Notes: generated from the sequence alone by a model not told the origin. Shown: positions 16,460-25,998, numbered from the stretch's first letter. The stretch is 64,000 nucleotides of DNA from Nisaea sp. (GCF_034670185.1 NZ_JAXMNY010000005.1:124001-188000), one strand, 5' to 3'. A program made the numbers and translations.

Positions 16460-17113
16460 ATGACCGCGCCAACTTTCGAATACGAGAAAGATCCGTCCGC
16501 CATCTACCGGCGATCCTTCGAGATCGTCCGGGCGGAGACGGATCTTTCCCGCTTCGACGCCGACGAGGCCGAGGTCGCGGTGCGTCTTGTGCATGCCTGC
16601 GGAATGCCGGAGATCGCGCCCGATCTGGTTTTCTCGACCGGCGCCGTCGCGGCTGGGCGGACGGCACTTGCCTCGGGAGCACCGATCATCTGCGACGCGG
16701 CCATGATCGCCCATGGCGTGACACCGAAATTGCTGCCGGCCGGGAACGAGGTGATCAGCCTGATCCGCGATCCGCGCCTGCCGGATCTGGCGAAGGCCGA
16801 AGGAACGACACTCTCCGCCGCCCAGGTAACACTCTGGCAGGAGCACCTTGACGGTGCGGTGGTCTCCATCGGCAATGCACCGACGGCGCTGTTCCGCCTG
16901 ATGGAGAGCATTCTTGCAGGTGGGCCGCGCCCGGCGGTCATTCTCGGCTTCCCGGTCGGCTTTGTCGGCGCGGCCGAATCGAAACAAGCACTGGCGGCAA
17001 CAGATAACCTGCCACCCTTCCTCACCCTGCCGGACAGGCGCGGCGGCAGTGCGATGGCAGCAGCGGCAGTGAATGCACTGGCGATCCTCGCCGGAAAGGG
17101 TGCGGCCCGATGA
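16460..17113 (+). CDS. cobH: Precorrin-8X / cobalt-precorrin-8 methylmutase
   Basis: A 217-residue methylmutase that moves the C-11 methyl group to C-12, giving hydrogenobyrinate or its cobalt form. The catalytic His lies in RLVHACGMPE near residue 44. CDAAMIAHGVTP and the C-terminal VILGFPVGFVGAAESK are family signatures. Length is normal (about 210). It is 14 bases downstream of cbiX, and its stop overlaps the cobL start by four bases, so it is in the same operon. Confidence 0.96.
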   Translation: MTAPTFEYEKDPSAIYRRSFEIVRAETDLSRFDADEAEVAVRLVHACGMPEIAPDLVFSTGAVAAGRTALASGAPIICDAAMIAHGVTPKLLPAGNEVISLIRDPRLPDLAKAEGTTLSAAQVTLWQEHLDGAVVSIGNAPTALFRLMESILAGGPRPAVILGFPVGFVGAAESKQALAATDNLPPFLTLPDRRGGSAMAAAAVNALAILAGKGAAR

Positions 17114-18342
17114 GCACCGGAATGCCCTGGCTGCGTGTGATCGGCATCGGCGAGGACGGGCTGGACGGCCTTGCCCCCTCCGCCCGCGCACTGGTCGACA
17201 GCGCCGAGGTGCTGATCGGCGGCGCCCGGCATCTGGCCATGGTGCCGGAGGACGGACGCGAGCGGCATGAATGGCCATCCCCGCTCAGCAAGCTGGTCGA
17301 AGCAATTATTGAAATGCGCGGCCGCCCGGTTGCGGTGCTTGCAACCGGCGACCCGATGCAGTTCGGCATCGGTGCCACCCTCGCCAAGCATCTCCCGGCC
17401 AGTGAAATGGCGATCCATCCGGGACCGTCCGCCTTCTCTCTCGCCGCCGCACGCCTCGCCTGGCCACTCTCCGAAGTGCGCACCGTGACCCTGCATGGCC
17501 GCCCGCTTGCCCTGCTCGCCGCCGCCCTTCAGCCCGGCCTGAAGCTGATGCTGCTGAGCGACGGGGGGGAGACACCGGGACAGGTTGCGGCCTATCTCAC
17601 CGGCGCCGGGTTCGGCGCCAGTACCATGAACGTGTTCGAGCATATGGGCGGCGCGTCCGAGCGGCGGCTGGACGGCACGGCGGCGGACTGGCCGCACCAG
17701 CCCGGTGCCGATTTCAACACCATTGCCGTGGCGCTGTGTCAGCCGGATAGACCAGCCGCGCTGGGCAGCACACCGGGCCTTGATGACGATTTCTACGAAA
17801 GCGACGGGCAGTTGACAAAGCGCGAGGTCCGCGCGGCAACACTCTCCGCCCTGCGGCCGGGACCGGGACAGTTACTCTGGGATGTCGGCGCAGGCTCCGG
17901 CTCCGTTGCCATCGAATGGATGCGCACGGATCCGCTGGCAAAAGCCGTCGCCATCGAGAGCAATCCGGAACGCATCGAAACCATCCGGCTCAATGCAGAC
18001 GCCCTCGGTGCCCCGTTTCTCAGGTTCGTGGAAGGCCGGGCGCCGGAGGCTCTGACCGGGCTTGAAGCACCGGATGCGATCTTCATCGGCGGCGGGATCA
18101 CCGGCGATGGCGTGATGGACGCTTGTTGGTCCGCATTGAAGCCCGGCGGAAGACTGGTCGCGAATGTGGTGACGCTGGAAGGCGAGGCGGCGCTGTTCGC
18201 GGCGCAAACGCGCCTTGGTGGGCAGCTGTCCCGCATCGCTGTCTCCCGCGCGGAGCCGGTCGGCCCCTATCAGGGTTGGCGGCCGCTGATGAGTGTAACC
18301 CAATGGGCCGTAACCAAGCCCGCAACAGACAAGACGGAATAG
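17110..18342 (+). CDS. cobL: Precorrin-6Y C5,15-methyltransferase (decarboxylating), CbiE-CbiT fusion
   Basis: A 410-residue fusion that methylates C-5 and C-15 and decarboxylates the acetate at C-12. The N-terminal CbiE-like tetrapyrrole methylase domain (about 1-200) has VIGIGEDGLDGL and LATGDPMQFGIG. The C-terminal CbiT domain has the SAM motif WDVGAGSGSVAIEW near residue 255 and IFIGGGITGDG. The fused form is typical of proteobacteria. The start overlaps the cobH stop. Confidence 0.96.
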   Translation: MSTGMPWLRVIGIGEDGLDGLAPSARALVDSAEVLIGGARHLAMVPEDGRERHEWPSPLSKLVEAIIEMRGRPVAVLATGDPMQFGIGATLAKHLPASEMAIHPGPSAFSLAAARLAWPLSEVRTVTLHGRPLALLAAALQPGLKLMLLSDGGETPGQVAAYLTGAGFGASTMNVFEHMGGASERRLDGTAADWPHQPGADFNTIAVALCQPDRPAALGSTPGLDDDFYESDGQLTKREVRAATLSALRPGPGQLLWDVGAGSGSVAIEWMRTDPLAKAVAIESNPERIETIRLNADALGAPFLRFVEGRAPEALTGLEAPDAIFIGGGITGDGVMDACWSALKPGGRLVANVVTLEGEAALFAAQTRLGGQLSRIAVSRAEPVGPYQGWRPLMSVTQWAVTKPATDKTE

Positions 18343-18346
18343 CAGC

Positions 18347-19066
18347 ATGACCGGTTTGCTCACAGGTATCGGCGTCGGGCCGGGTGACCCGGACCTGATC
18401 ACGCTGAAGGCGCTGAAGCGACTGCAGGCGGCGGATTTGATCTGCTATCCGGCCCCGGAGGATGGCGACAGTCTGGCGCGCGAGATCGCCGCGCCGCACA
18501 TCCCGGAAGGCCGCGCGGAATACGCCATCCGCATGCCGATGGTGACCTCCCGGTTTCCCGCCGCGCAGGTCTATGACGAGGCCAGCCTGCATATCGGTGC
18601 AGCGCTCGACGCGGGCCAAAACGTTGTCGTGCTGTGCGAGGGCGACCCGTTCTTCTATGGCTCCTTCATGTATCTCTATGAGCGGTTGGCCCCGACGCAT
18701 CGGGCCGAAGTGGTGCCGGGCATCTCTTCGCTGATGGCCTCCGCCGCCGTGCTCGGCGCCCCGCTGGTCTCCCGCAATGACGTGCTGACGGTATTGCCCG
18801 CGCCCCTGCCCGATGACATCCTGCGTGCCCGGCTGGAAAACACGGACGGCGCCGTCATCATGAAGGTCGGCCGCCATCTTGAGCGCGTCCGGACCCTGCT
18901 GGCAGATCTCGGCCTGCTCGACGGCGCCCGCTATATCGAACATGCGACAATGGACAGCCAGCGCTGCCTGCCACTTGCCGAGGTGGACGCCTCCGCCGCC
19001 CCCTATTTTTCCATGATCCTCCTGCATAAACGCGGTGAGGCCTTCCTTGAGGGAAGCCGCCTATGA
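18347..19066 (+). CDS. cobI: Precorrin-2 / cobalt-factor II C20-methyltransferase
   Basis: A 239-residue SAM-dependent tetrapyrrole methylase that adds the C-20 methyl group. The N-terminal GIGVGPGDPDLITLKALK and the mid-region CEGDPFFYGSFMYLY are strongly characteristic of CobI/CbiL. It lies four bases after cobL and overlaps the following cbiG-cobJ gene by four bases. Whether it uses precorrin-2 or the cobalt form depends on the pathway; the neighbouring cbiX, cbiG and cbiD favour the cobalt form. Confidence 0.95.
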   Translation: MTGLLTGIGVGPGDPDLITLKALKRLQAADLICYPAPEDGDSLAREIAAPHIPEGRAEYAIRMPMVTSRFPAAQVYDEASLHIGAALDAGQNVVVLCEGDPFFYGSFMYLYERLAPTHRAEVVPGISSLMASAAVLGAPLVSRNDVLTVLPAPLPDDILRARLENTDGAVIMKVGRHLERVRTLLADLGLLDGARYIEHATMDSQRCLPLAEVDASAAPYFSMILLHKRGEAFLEGSRL

Positions 19067-20859
19067 CAATCGTCGTTCTGTCCCCGTCCGGCCGCGAGGT
19101 CGGTGAAAAGCTCGCCAAGGCGCTGGAAATGGAGCTGCATGCCCGCAGCGCGCCCGCCGACCGGGTTTTCACCGAAGTCGCGGAGCACTTGCGCGATCTG
19201 TTCACCATCGGCTCGCCTATCCTGTTCGTCGGCGCCGCCGGAGCCTTGATACGCATTCTGGCGCCGTTGCTGGCTGACAAGGAAACGGAACCGCCGGTGC
19301 TCGCCATCGCCGAGGACGGCTCTGCCGTCGTGCCATTGCTCGGCGGCCATCACGGCGCCAACGATCTGGCCCGCCGGGCCGGAGAAGCACTCGGCATCGC
19401 ACCATCGATCACCACCGCCAGCGACCTCAGTCTGGGCGTCGCGCTCGATAATCCGCCTGCTGGCTGGCACCTCTCCCCCGGCGCCTATTATAAAAGCGTC
19501 GCCGCTGCCCTGCTGGCCGGAGAGCCCGCCGCCATCGACCCAGCGCTGGACTGGCTGGCTGACGCTGACCTCAAGCGAGACGATGCCGCCGAGTGCCGCG
19601 TCACAGCCTCGGTGAACATCGCCGCTACCGCACCGAAAAGCCTGACCTATCACCCCGAACGCCTCGCCGTCGGCGTCGGTTGCGAGCGGGATGCAGAGCC
19701 GGAAGAGCTGATCCGTCTGGTTGAGGAGGCTCTGGCCGAAAACAATCTCGCCCCCGAGGCCATTGCCGGTGTCTATTCCATCGATGTGAAGATGGACGAA
19801 ACGGCAGTGCATGCCCTCGGCGCCCGTCTCGGCCGCCCGGTCCGGTTCTTCGATGCGGCCCGGCTGGAGGAAGAAGCACCGCGCCTCGCCACACCGTCGG
19901 ACGTTGTCTTCCGGGAAGTCGGCTGCCATGGCGTCAGCGAAGGCGCGGCCCTTGCCGCCGCCGGGCCGGACGCGACCTTGATTGTGCCGAAGCGGAAATC
20001 GAAACGCGCTACCTGCGCCATCGCCGAAGCCCCGGCACCGATCGACACGGCCTCCACCGGCATGGCGCGCGGACAACTCGCTCTTGTCGGGATTGGCCCC
20101 GGCGCGGATTACTGGCGCACACCGGAAGCCGATGCGGCTATCCGCAATGCCGAAGTGATCGTCGGCTACGGCCTTTATATCGACCTGCTCGGCCCGCTCG
20201 CTGCAGGCAAGGAGCGGCATGATTTCGCCCTCGGAGAGGAAGAAAAACGCGCCGCCTATGCGCTCGATCTCGCGGCGGAAGGAAAGTCGGTGGCGCTGGT
20301 GTCTTCCGGCGACATTGGCATCTATGCCATGGCGACGCTGGTCTATGAGCTGCTGGACAAGGCAGGCCGGAAAGACTGGGAGCGGCTGCATGTCTGGGTC
20401 ACGCCCGGCATTTCAGCCCTGCAGGCCTGCGCCGCCCGGATCGGCGCGCCGCTCGGCCATGATTTCTGCACCATCTCCCTGTCCGACCTGCTGACACCGT
20501 GGGAGGCGATCCAGCAAAGGGTGAAAGCCGCCGCCGAAGGGGACTTCGTGATCTCCTTCTACAACCCGGTGTCACAGCGCCGCCGCACCCAGCTCGCCTA
20601 TGCCCGCGACGTGCTGTTGCAGCACCGCCCACCGGAGACACCGGTGATTCTCGGCCGTTCGCTCGGCCGCGAGGAGGAGAAGATCACCGTGACGACGCTC
20701 AAGGATCTCTCGGTCGATCAGGTCGACATGCTGACGCTGGTCATGGTCGGCTCCAGCGAGACCCAGTTCAACGGTAAACACGTCTATACCCCGCGCGGTT
20801 ATGCCGGGAAGGCTGGCACCAGCATCCGCGCGGACAAAACCTCAGAGGCTGGACAATGA
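19063..20859 (+). CDS. cobJ: CbiG-CobJ fusion: cobalt-precorrin-5A hydrolase / precorrin-3B C17-methyltransferase
   Basis: A 598-residue fusion. Residues 1 to about 325 are a full CbiG: the N-terminal part has GAAGALIRILAPLLADK and LLGGHHGANDLA, and the C-terminal CobE-like part has GVGCERDAEPEELIRLVEE. Residues about 334-585 are the CobJ/CbiH methyltransferase (LVGIGPGADYW, SSGDIGIYAMA, YNPVSQRRRTQL). CobJ contracts the ring by C-17 methylation, and CbiG then opens the delta-lactone with loss of the C-20 fragment, so the fusion joins consecutive steps of the early-cobalt route. The start overlaps the cobI stop and the end overlaps cobM. Confidence 0.94.
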   Translation: MTIVVLSPSGREVGEKLAKALEMELHARSAPADRVFTEVAEHLRDLFTIGSPILFVGAAGALIRILAPLLADKETEPPVLAIAEDGSAVVPLLGGHHGANDLARRAGEALGIAPSITTASDLSLGVALDNPPAGWHLSPGAYYKSVAAALLAGEPAAIDPALDWLADADLKRDDAAECRVTASVNIAATAPKSLTYHPERLAVGVGCERDAEPEELIRLVEEALAENNLAPEAIAGVYSIDVKMDETAVHALGARLGRPVRFFDAARLEEEAPRLATPSDVVFREVGCHGVSEGAALAAAGPDATLIVPKRKSKRATCAIAEAPAPIDTASTGMARGQLALVGIGPGADYWRTPEADAAIRNAEVIVGYGLYIDLLGPLAAGKERHDFALGEEEKRAAYALDLAAEGKSVALVSSGDIGIYAMATLVYELLDKAGRKDWERLHVWVTPGISALQACAARIGAPLGHDFCTISLSDLLTPWEAIQQRVKAAAEGDFVISFYNPVSQRRRTQLAYARDVLLQHRPPETPVILGRSLGREEEKITVTTLKDLSVDQVDMLTLVMVGSSETQFNGKHVYTPRGYAGKAGTSIRADKTSEAGQ

Positions 20860-21620
20860 CTGTCTATTTCATCGGCGCCGGCCCCGGCGACCCGGACCTG
20901 CTGACCATCAAGGGCCGGGACCTGATCGCCCGCTGCCCGGTCTGCCTCTATGCCGGATCGCTTGTCCCTGAAGCCGTCGTCGCCCATGCGCTGGACGGCG
21001 CCAAGGTGATCGACACCGCTCCAATGACGCTGGACGAGATCCTGAGCGATATCGAGGCTGCCCATGCAGCGGGGCATGATGTCGCCCGGGTGCATTCCGG
21101 CGACCCGTCGCTCTATGGCGCCATCGCGGAACAGATCCGCCGGCTGCGCGCCAAAAATATCCCGTTCGAGATCATCCCCGGCGTGCCCGCCTATACGGCG
21201 GCGGCGGCGGCGCTCGAAACCGAGCTGACCCTGCCGGAAATCAGCCAGACGCTGATCCTGACCCGAACCACCATGCAATCCAGCGCCATGCCGGAAGGCG
21301 AAGAACTGGAAGAGCTCGGCCGCTCGAAAGCCACCCTCGCCATCCATCTCTCGATCCGCAATCTGCGCCATATCGAACGCGCTCTGACACCGCATTACGG
21401 CGCGGACTGCCCTGTCGCCGTGATCTACCGGGCAAGCTGGCCGGACCAGCAGATCATTCGGGGCACCCTGTCGGATATCCGCGGCAAGGTCCGCGCGGCC
21501 AAGATCACTCGCACCGCCCTGATCATGGTCGGCCGCGTCCTTGGCGAGGAGAATTTCCGGGACAGTGCGCTCTATGACGCAGAGCACACGCATATCCTGC
21601 GGCCTGAAGCGAAAGCGTAA
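20856..21620 (+). CDS. cobM: Precorrin-4 / cobalt-precorrin-4 C11-methyltransferase
   Basis: A 254-residue tetrapyrrole methylase adding the C-11 methyl group. It carries FIGAGPGDPDLLTIKG, CLYAGSLVPEAVV, HSGDPSLYGAIAEQ and the proline-rich PGVPAYTAAAAAL segment. All match CobM/CbiF, and the length is normal. It overlaps the preceding gene by four bases and is the last gene of the plus-strand cobalamin run. A dispersed palindrome follows before the convergent cobK. Confidence 0.96.
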   Translation: MTVYFIGAGPGDPDLLTIKGRDLIARCPVCLYAGSLVPEAVVAHALDGAKVIDTAPMTLDEILSDIEAAHAAGHDVARVHSGDPSLYGAIAEQIRRLRAKNIPFEIIPGVPAYTAAAAALETELTLPEISQTLILTRTTMQSSAMPEGEELEELGRSKATLAIHLSIRNLRHIERALTPHYGADCPVAVIYRASWPDQQIIRGTLSDIRGKVRAAKITRTALIMVGRVLGEENFRDSALYDAEHTHILRPEAKA

Positions 21621-21651
21621 GTCTCCCCCATCCGGACCGCTCCACCATATT

Positions 21652-21736
21652 CGTCATCCCGGCCGGAGAGCCGGGACCCAGATGATCACAGGGCTGTGGA
21701 CTCCATCCCTGGGTCCCGTTTTTCAACGGGATGACG
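21652..21736. repeat. Dispersed palindromic element, copy 1
   Basis: Outer inverted arms CGTCATCCC (21652-21660) and GGGATGACG (21728-21736) enclose inner arms GGGACCCAG (21673-21681) and CTGGGTCCC (21709-21717). A further small hairpin, CCCGT/ACGGG, lies just inside the right arm. It sits between the convergent cobM and cobK genes, where it can fold in RNA from both strands. A related copy is at 34826-34907. Confidence 0.85.
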
Positions 21737-21737
21737 A

Positions 21738-22493
21738 TTAAAGAGCGGTCTCCACCCAGACGAGAGCACTTTCCACGTCTCCGACAATCGCCCCCTCCGG
21801 CACGGGCGGGCGCGCGACCATCACCACCGGCATACGGAGTGACCGGGCGGCGAGGATTTTGCCGTAGGTGGCTGTGCCGCCGCTGTTCTTTGAGACGATG
21901 ACGTCGATCTCGTTCTCTTTCAGGAACGCCGCCTCATCCGCTTCCCTGAACGGGCCGCGCGCCAGGACCGCGCGGGCGCCGGGCGGTAACTCCGCCTCGT
22001 CCGGTTGTTCAACCGCGCGAACGACATGGGTGCCGTTCATCAAATAATGAAACGGCTCAAGTCCCTGCCGCCCCACCGTCAGGAACACCGTCAGCGGATG
22101 GGTTTGCGACAATGCATCCAGATGCCTTGTCGCATCCTCATAATCCGTCGCGGGATACCAGTTATCGCCGGGTGCCTGCTCCCAGGCCGGACGCACCAGA
22201 TGCAGGCACGGCGTTCCGGTCTCAGCGGCGGCTGTCGCGGCATTGGCCGAGATTTGCGCCGCATAAGGATGGGTCGCATCGACCAGCGCTGTGATGCCTT
22301 CTTGCCGGAGATAGTCCGCCAGCCCCTCCGCACCGCCAAAACCGCCAGTGCGGATTACGCAGTCCGGCAGTTTCGGATCGCGGGTCCGCCCCGCCAGCGA
22401 CAACACGATCTCAAGGTCCGGATGCGCCGCCCGGAGTGCCGCGATGAATGCATTGGCGAGATCCGTTCCGCCGAGCACCAGAATGCGTGCCAT
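21738..22493 (-). CDS. cobK: Precorrin-6A / cobalt-precorrin-6A reductase
   Basis: A 251-residue NADPH-dependent reductase of the corrin macrocycle. ARILVLGGTDLANAF at the N-terminus is the nucleotide-binding motif. VDATHPYAAQISANA and VSKNSGGTATYGKILAAR are CobK/CbiJ signatures. Length is normal (about 250). It is encoded opposite cobM and lies three bases downstream of cbiD on the minus strand, so cbiD and cobK form a two-gene operon. Confidence 0.95.
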   Translation of the reverse strand: MARILVLGGTDLANAFIAALRAAHPDLEIVLSLAGRTRDPKLPDCVIRTGGFGGAEGLADYLRQEGITALVDATHPYAAQISANAATAAAETGTPCLHLVRPAWEQAPGDNWYPATDYEDATRHLDALSQTHPLTVFLTVGRQGLEPFHYLMNGTHVVRAVEQPDEAELPPGARAVLARGPFREADEAAFLKENEIDVIVSKNSGGTATYGKILAARSLRMPVVMVARPPVPEGAIVGDVESALVWVETAL

Positions 22494-22496
22494 TGC

Positions 22497-23588
22497 TCAA
22501 ACCTCTCCCGCCGCGCCGACCAGGTTGCCCTTGCGGTCAAACACCTCGACGACAATTTCCACTTCCGTGCCCGCGACCATTGCAGCCGCTTCAGCGCGAG
22601 CCAGCGCGCCAATCCGGTCGCCCAGCGGAAGCTCCGCCTCAAGCGACATGTTAAGAACTTCGAGCGCAGTATTCGCGCCCTTCGCCCGTACGACCAAATC
22701 GGCATCTCCGCCCACCGCCGCAAGCTGCTCCGCCAGCCAGTCCATGTCCACCTGGCTGCGGCCCGAATGCAGATCCATATGGCCCTGCGCCAGTTTCGCC
22801 AGCTTGGCAAAGCCGCCGCCGATCAGCACTTTTGGTAACGGATGACGGCGGAGATATTTCAGCATGCCGCCGACGAAATCTCCCATATCCAGCAAGGCGG
22901 TCTCGTCCAGCCCGTACCGCCGGACCACAGCCGCTTCCGAGGTCGATCCGGTACAGGCGGCGACCAGCGGGAATCCACCAGCCCTGGCGACATCGATGCC
23001 GCGATGGATGGAATGGATCCAGGCCGAACAGGAGAATGGGATCACCACGCCGGTGGTGCCGAGGATGGACAACCCACCGACAATGCCGAGACGCGGGTTC
23101 CAGGTCTTTTTCGCCAGCGCCTCGCCGCCCGGTACCGAAATCTCGATCTCGACATCTCCGCTGCCGCCATGGGCGCGGGCAACCTCCGCCACAACGCCGC
23201 GCATCAACTCGCGCGGCACCGGGTTGATCGCAGGCTCGCCCGGCGGAATCGGCAGGCCCTCACGGGTCACCATGCCGACGCCCTCGCCCGCCCTGAACAC
23301 CACACCGCTACCAGGGGCGCCAATCCGCACCGTGGAGACGATGGTCGCGAGGTGCGTCACGTCCGGATCGTCGCCCGCATCCTTGATGATGGCCGCGCTC
23401 GCCACTCCATCGCCCAATGCTTCGCGGGCCAGGGTGAAGTCAGGCCGCTCGCCCTTCGGCAGAAGAATGGAGACGGGATCGGGAAACTCTCCGGTCAGCA
23501 GCGCCGTGTAGGCGGCCTTGGTCGCCGCCGTTGCGCATGCGCCCGTGGTCCAGCCTCTTCTCAGCGGTCCGTCCGGTTTTCTTGCCAT
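22497..23588 (-). CDS. cbiD: Cobalt-precorrin-5B C1-methyltransferase
   Basis: A 363-residue CbiD, the C-1 methyltransferase of the early-cobalt pathway; aerobic-type pathways use CobF instead. Family motifs are RRGWTTGACATAATKAAY at the N-terminus, the central NPRLGIVGGLSILGTTG and a C-terminal GGFAKLAKLAQGHMDLHS. The start was set at ATG 23588 because AAGAGA lies just upstream; nine codons of open frame precede it. It is the strongest single marker for cobalt-first corrin synthesis here. Confidence 0.95.
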   Translation of the reverse strand: MARKPDGPLRRGWTTGACATAATKAAYTALLTGEFPDPVSILLPKGERPDFTLAREALGDGVASAAIIKDAGDDPDVTHLATIVSTVRIGAPGSGVVFRAGEGVGMVTREGLPIPPGEPAINPVPRELMRGVVAEVARAHGGSGDVEIEISVPGGEALAKKTWNPRLGIVGGLSILGTTGVVIPFSCSAWIHSIHRGIDVARAGGFPLVAACTGSTSEAAVVRRYGLDETALLDMGDFVGGMLKYLRRHPLPKVLIGGGFAKLAKLAQGHMDLHSGRSQVDMDWLAEQLAAVGGDADLVVRAKGANTALEVLNMSLEAELPLGDRIGALARAEAAAMVAGTEVEIVVEVFDRKGNLVGAAGEV

Positions 23589-23750
23589 GAAATCTCTTAA
23601 CCGGTCCGGCGCCACGCATCCATGTCGAATTCACACGGCTTCTGGACGCAGAGGCAGTAGATCATCGTCTTAACCACCGGTACTTTCACGGTGAAACATC
23701 ATCGTCCGCCGTGCTGGAAAACACCCCCGCGCGGGAGTAGGGTCGGAGCC

Positions 23751-24593
23751 ATGACAAACGTGACAGATTTCGCAGCTGATTTTGCACCCGGCAGTGTCTG
23801 GCTGGTCGGTGCCGGGCCGGGCCATGCCGGGCTTCTGACCCTGCAGGCCCATGCCGCCATGCAGGCCGCCGACGTGATCGTCTATGACGCGCTGGTCAGC
23901 GACGATATTCTGGCCCTCGCGCCCGTCGATACACCGCGTGAATATGCCGGCAAGCGCGGTGGCAAGCCGTCGCCAAAACAGGCCGACATCACGCTCCGGC
24001 TGATCCAGCTCGCCAAGCAGGGCCTGCGCGTGCTGCGCCTCAAGGGCGGCGATCCCTTCGTCTTCGGGCGCGGCGGCGAGGAGGCCCTGTCTCTCGTCCA
24101 GGCAGGTATTCCATTCCGGATCTGCCCCGGCATCACGGCCGGGATCGGCGGCCTTGCTTTCGCCGGTATCCCGCTGACCCACCGGGACACCAATCACGCG
24201 ATCACCATGATCACCGGGCACGATGCCACCGGCAATGTTACCGGGGTCGACTGGGACGCGGTCGCCAAGGGAAGTCCGGCGCTGATCCTCTATATGGCGA
24301 TCAAGCATCTGGGCGCGATCGCGGACAAGCTGATGGCCGCAGGGCGCAGTGCGGACGAGCCGGTCGCACTTGTCACCAACGCCTCCATGCCGGACATGCT
24401 GGTGCTGGAAACCACCCTTGGCCGGGCCGCGGAAGATATCCGACTGCATGATGTGAAGCCGCCCGCGATTGTCGCCATCGGCGAGATCGTGCGTCTGCGC
24501 GCTGGCCTCGACTGGCTCGGAGCCGCCGGCGGCAAGACCCTGGAGGCGGACCCGCTCCACCTCGGCAAGGGCGACACGAAGCAGACCGGATAA
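23751..24593 (+). CDS. cobA: Uroporphyrinogen-III C-methyltransferase (SUMT)
   Basis: A 280-residue methylase that makes precorrin-2 from uroporphyrinogen III, the entry point to corrins and sirohaem. VGAGPGHAGLLTLQAH, YAGKRGGK, RLKGGDPFVFGRGGEEA and the GIPLTHRDTNHAITM segment are all SUMT signatures. It is a stand-alone SUMT, without the CysG dehydrogenase domain. The start is ATG 23751 after GGAG. cobB begins four bases after its stop, so they are coupled. Confidence 0.95.
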   Translation: MTNVTDFAADFAPGSVWLVGAGPGHAGLLTLQAHAAMQAADVIVYDALVSDDILALAPVDTPREYAGKRGGKPSPKQADITLRLIQLAKQGLRVLRLKGGDPFVFGRGGEEALSLVQAGIPFRICPGITAGIGGLAFAGIPLTHRDTNHAITMITGHDATGNVTGVDWDAVAKGSPALILYMAIKHLGAIADKLMAAGRSADEPVALVTNASMPDMLVLETTLGRAAEDIRLHDVKPPAIVAIGEIVRLRAGLDWLGAAGGKTLEADPLHLGKGDTKQTG

Positions 24594-24597
24594 GAAT

Positions 24598-25926
24598 GTG
24601 TCCAAAGGCCTGATCATCGCGGCGCCGGCGTCGGGCAGCGGCAAGACCACGATCACGCTTGGCCTGCTGCGGGCGCTCCGGCGCAAGGGCATCGATGTCA
24701 CCAGCTCCAAGGTTGGCCCGGACTATATCGATCCCGCCTTCCATGCCGCCGCCACAGGCCGTCCCTGCGTCAATCTCGATAGCTGGGCGATGCGGCCTGA
24801 AACGCTCGCCGCCGCACTCGATGACGCACCGGATTTCACCATCGTCGAAGGCGTCATGGGCCTGTTCGATGGCGCCCATCTCGGTGCCGATCCGGCCCCT
24901 CTGGCGGATGGCTCGACCGCCAGCCTCGCCCGCCTCACCGGCTGGCCGGTGTTGCTGGTTGTGGATGCGGCCCGGCAAGCCCAATCCGTTGCCGCGCTAG
25001 TCGGAGGCTTCGCCCGGTTCGATCCGGATGTCCGGCTTGCCGGTGTGATCCTGAACAAGGTCGGCAGCGAGAAACACCAGGCAATGCTACGCCAGGCGCT
25101 CACCGCCGCTGGACAGACCGTTCTCGGTGCTGTCCGGTCAGACGCGCAGATCGCCCGGCCAAGCCGCCATCTCGGTCTGGTTCAAGCGGGAGAACATCCC
25201 GATCTCGACGCCTTTCTCGACGCGGCGGCTGACCGGATGTCGGGCGATCTCGATCTCGACGCGATCATGGAAGCCGCAGCGCTCCGCGCCACCGCAACCG
25301 GCGTTGCTCCCGCTGCCCCGCCGCTACCACCGCTCGGCCAGCGAATCGCCGTTGCGCGGGATGCCGCCTTCGCCTTCTCATATCCGCATGTTCTCGATGG
25401 CTGGCGCCACGCCGGGGCGGAGCTTTCTTTCTTCTCTCCGCTCGGCGACGAAGCACCAGCTCCGGATGCGGATACAGTCTTTCTGCCGGGTGGCTATCCG
25501 GAGCTGCATGCGGCCCGCCTCGCTGCGGCAACGATCTTCATGGAGGGCCTGCGCGCGCATGCCCGTGCCGGTGCCCGGATCTATGGAGAGTGCGGCGGTT
25601 ACATGACCCTTGGGCAAGCTCTTACGGATGCCGATGGTACAGTTCACCGCATGGCCGGATTGCTTCCGCATGCGACAAGTTTCGCGGAACCCAAACGCCA
25701 TCTCGGCTACCGAATCGCCACGATGCTCGCAGATACCCCGTTTGGCCCGGCGAGAAGCATCTGGCGCGGGCATGAATTCCATTATGCCGCCACGGTCGGG
25801 GCAACAGACAGCGCTCCGCTATTCCGGATTACCGATGCTTCGGGATCGGATCTCGGCGAGATCGGTGCGCAAATTGGAACCATCTTCGGCTCCTTCATGC
25901 ACCTGATCGACCGCGCGGATGCATGA
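24598..25926 (+). CDS. cobB: Cobyrinic/hydrogenobyrinic acid a,c-diamide synthase
   Basis: A 442-residue glutamine amidotransferase that amidates the a and c side chains using ATP and glutamine. The N-terminal P-loop is APASGSGKTT near residue 8, followed by SSKVGPDYIDPAFH. The C-terminal class-I-type GATase domain has the nucleophile region YGECGGYMTLG near residue 328 and the closing GSFMHL. The start is GTG 24598, four bases after the cobA stop; the frame is open further upstream inside cobA but has no start of similar quality. Confidence 0.95.
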   Translation: MSKGLIIAAPASGSGKTTITLGLLRALRRKGIDVTSSKVGPDYIDPAFHAAATGRPCVNLDSWAMRPETLAAALDDAPDFTIVEGVMGLFDGAHLGADPAPLADGSTASLARLTGWPVLLVVDAARQAQSVAALVGGFARFDPDVRLAGVILNKVGSEKHQAMLRQALTAAGQTVLGAVRSDAQIARPSRHLGLVQAGEHPDLDAFLDAAADRMSGDLDLDAIMEAAALRATATGVAPAAPPLPPLGQRIAVARDAAFAFSYPHVLDGWRHAGAELSFFSPLGDEAPAPDADTVFLPGGYPELHAARLAAATIFMEGLRAHARAGARIYGECGGYMTLGQALTDADGTVHRMAGLLPHATSFAEPKRHLGYRIATMLADTPFGPARSIWRGHEFHYAATVGATDSAPLFRITDASGSDLGEIGAQIGTIFGSFMHLIDRADA

Positions 25927-25934
25927 CATGGGCC

Positions 25935-25953
25935 GCCCGCGGCTGTAGCGGGC
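25935..25953. terminator. GC hairpin between convergent cobB and the Fur-family gene
   Basis: GCCCGC (25935-25940) and GCGGGC (25948-25953) form a six-pair hairpin in the short convergent gap. There is no T-run on either side, so intrinsic termination is doubtful. It may pause or protect the transcript ends. Confidence 0.3.
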
Positions 25954-25998
25954 AGGCGCTTCGCGCACCAAAGATCCATTATTGAATTAGGTAAAGGC

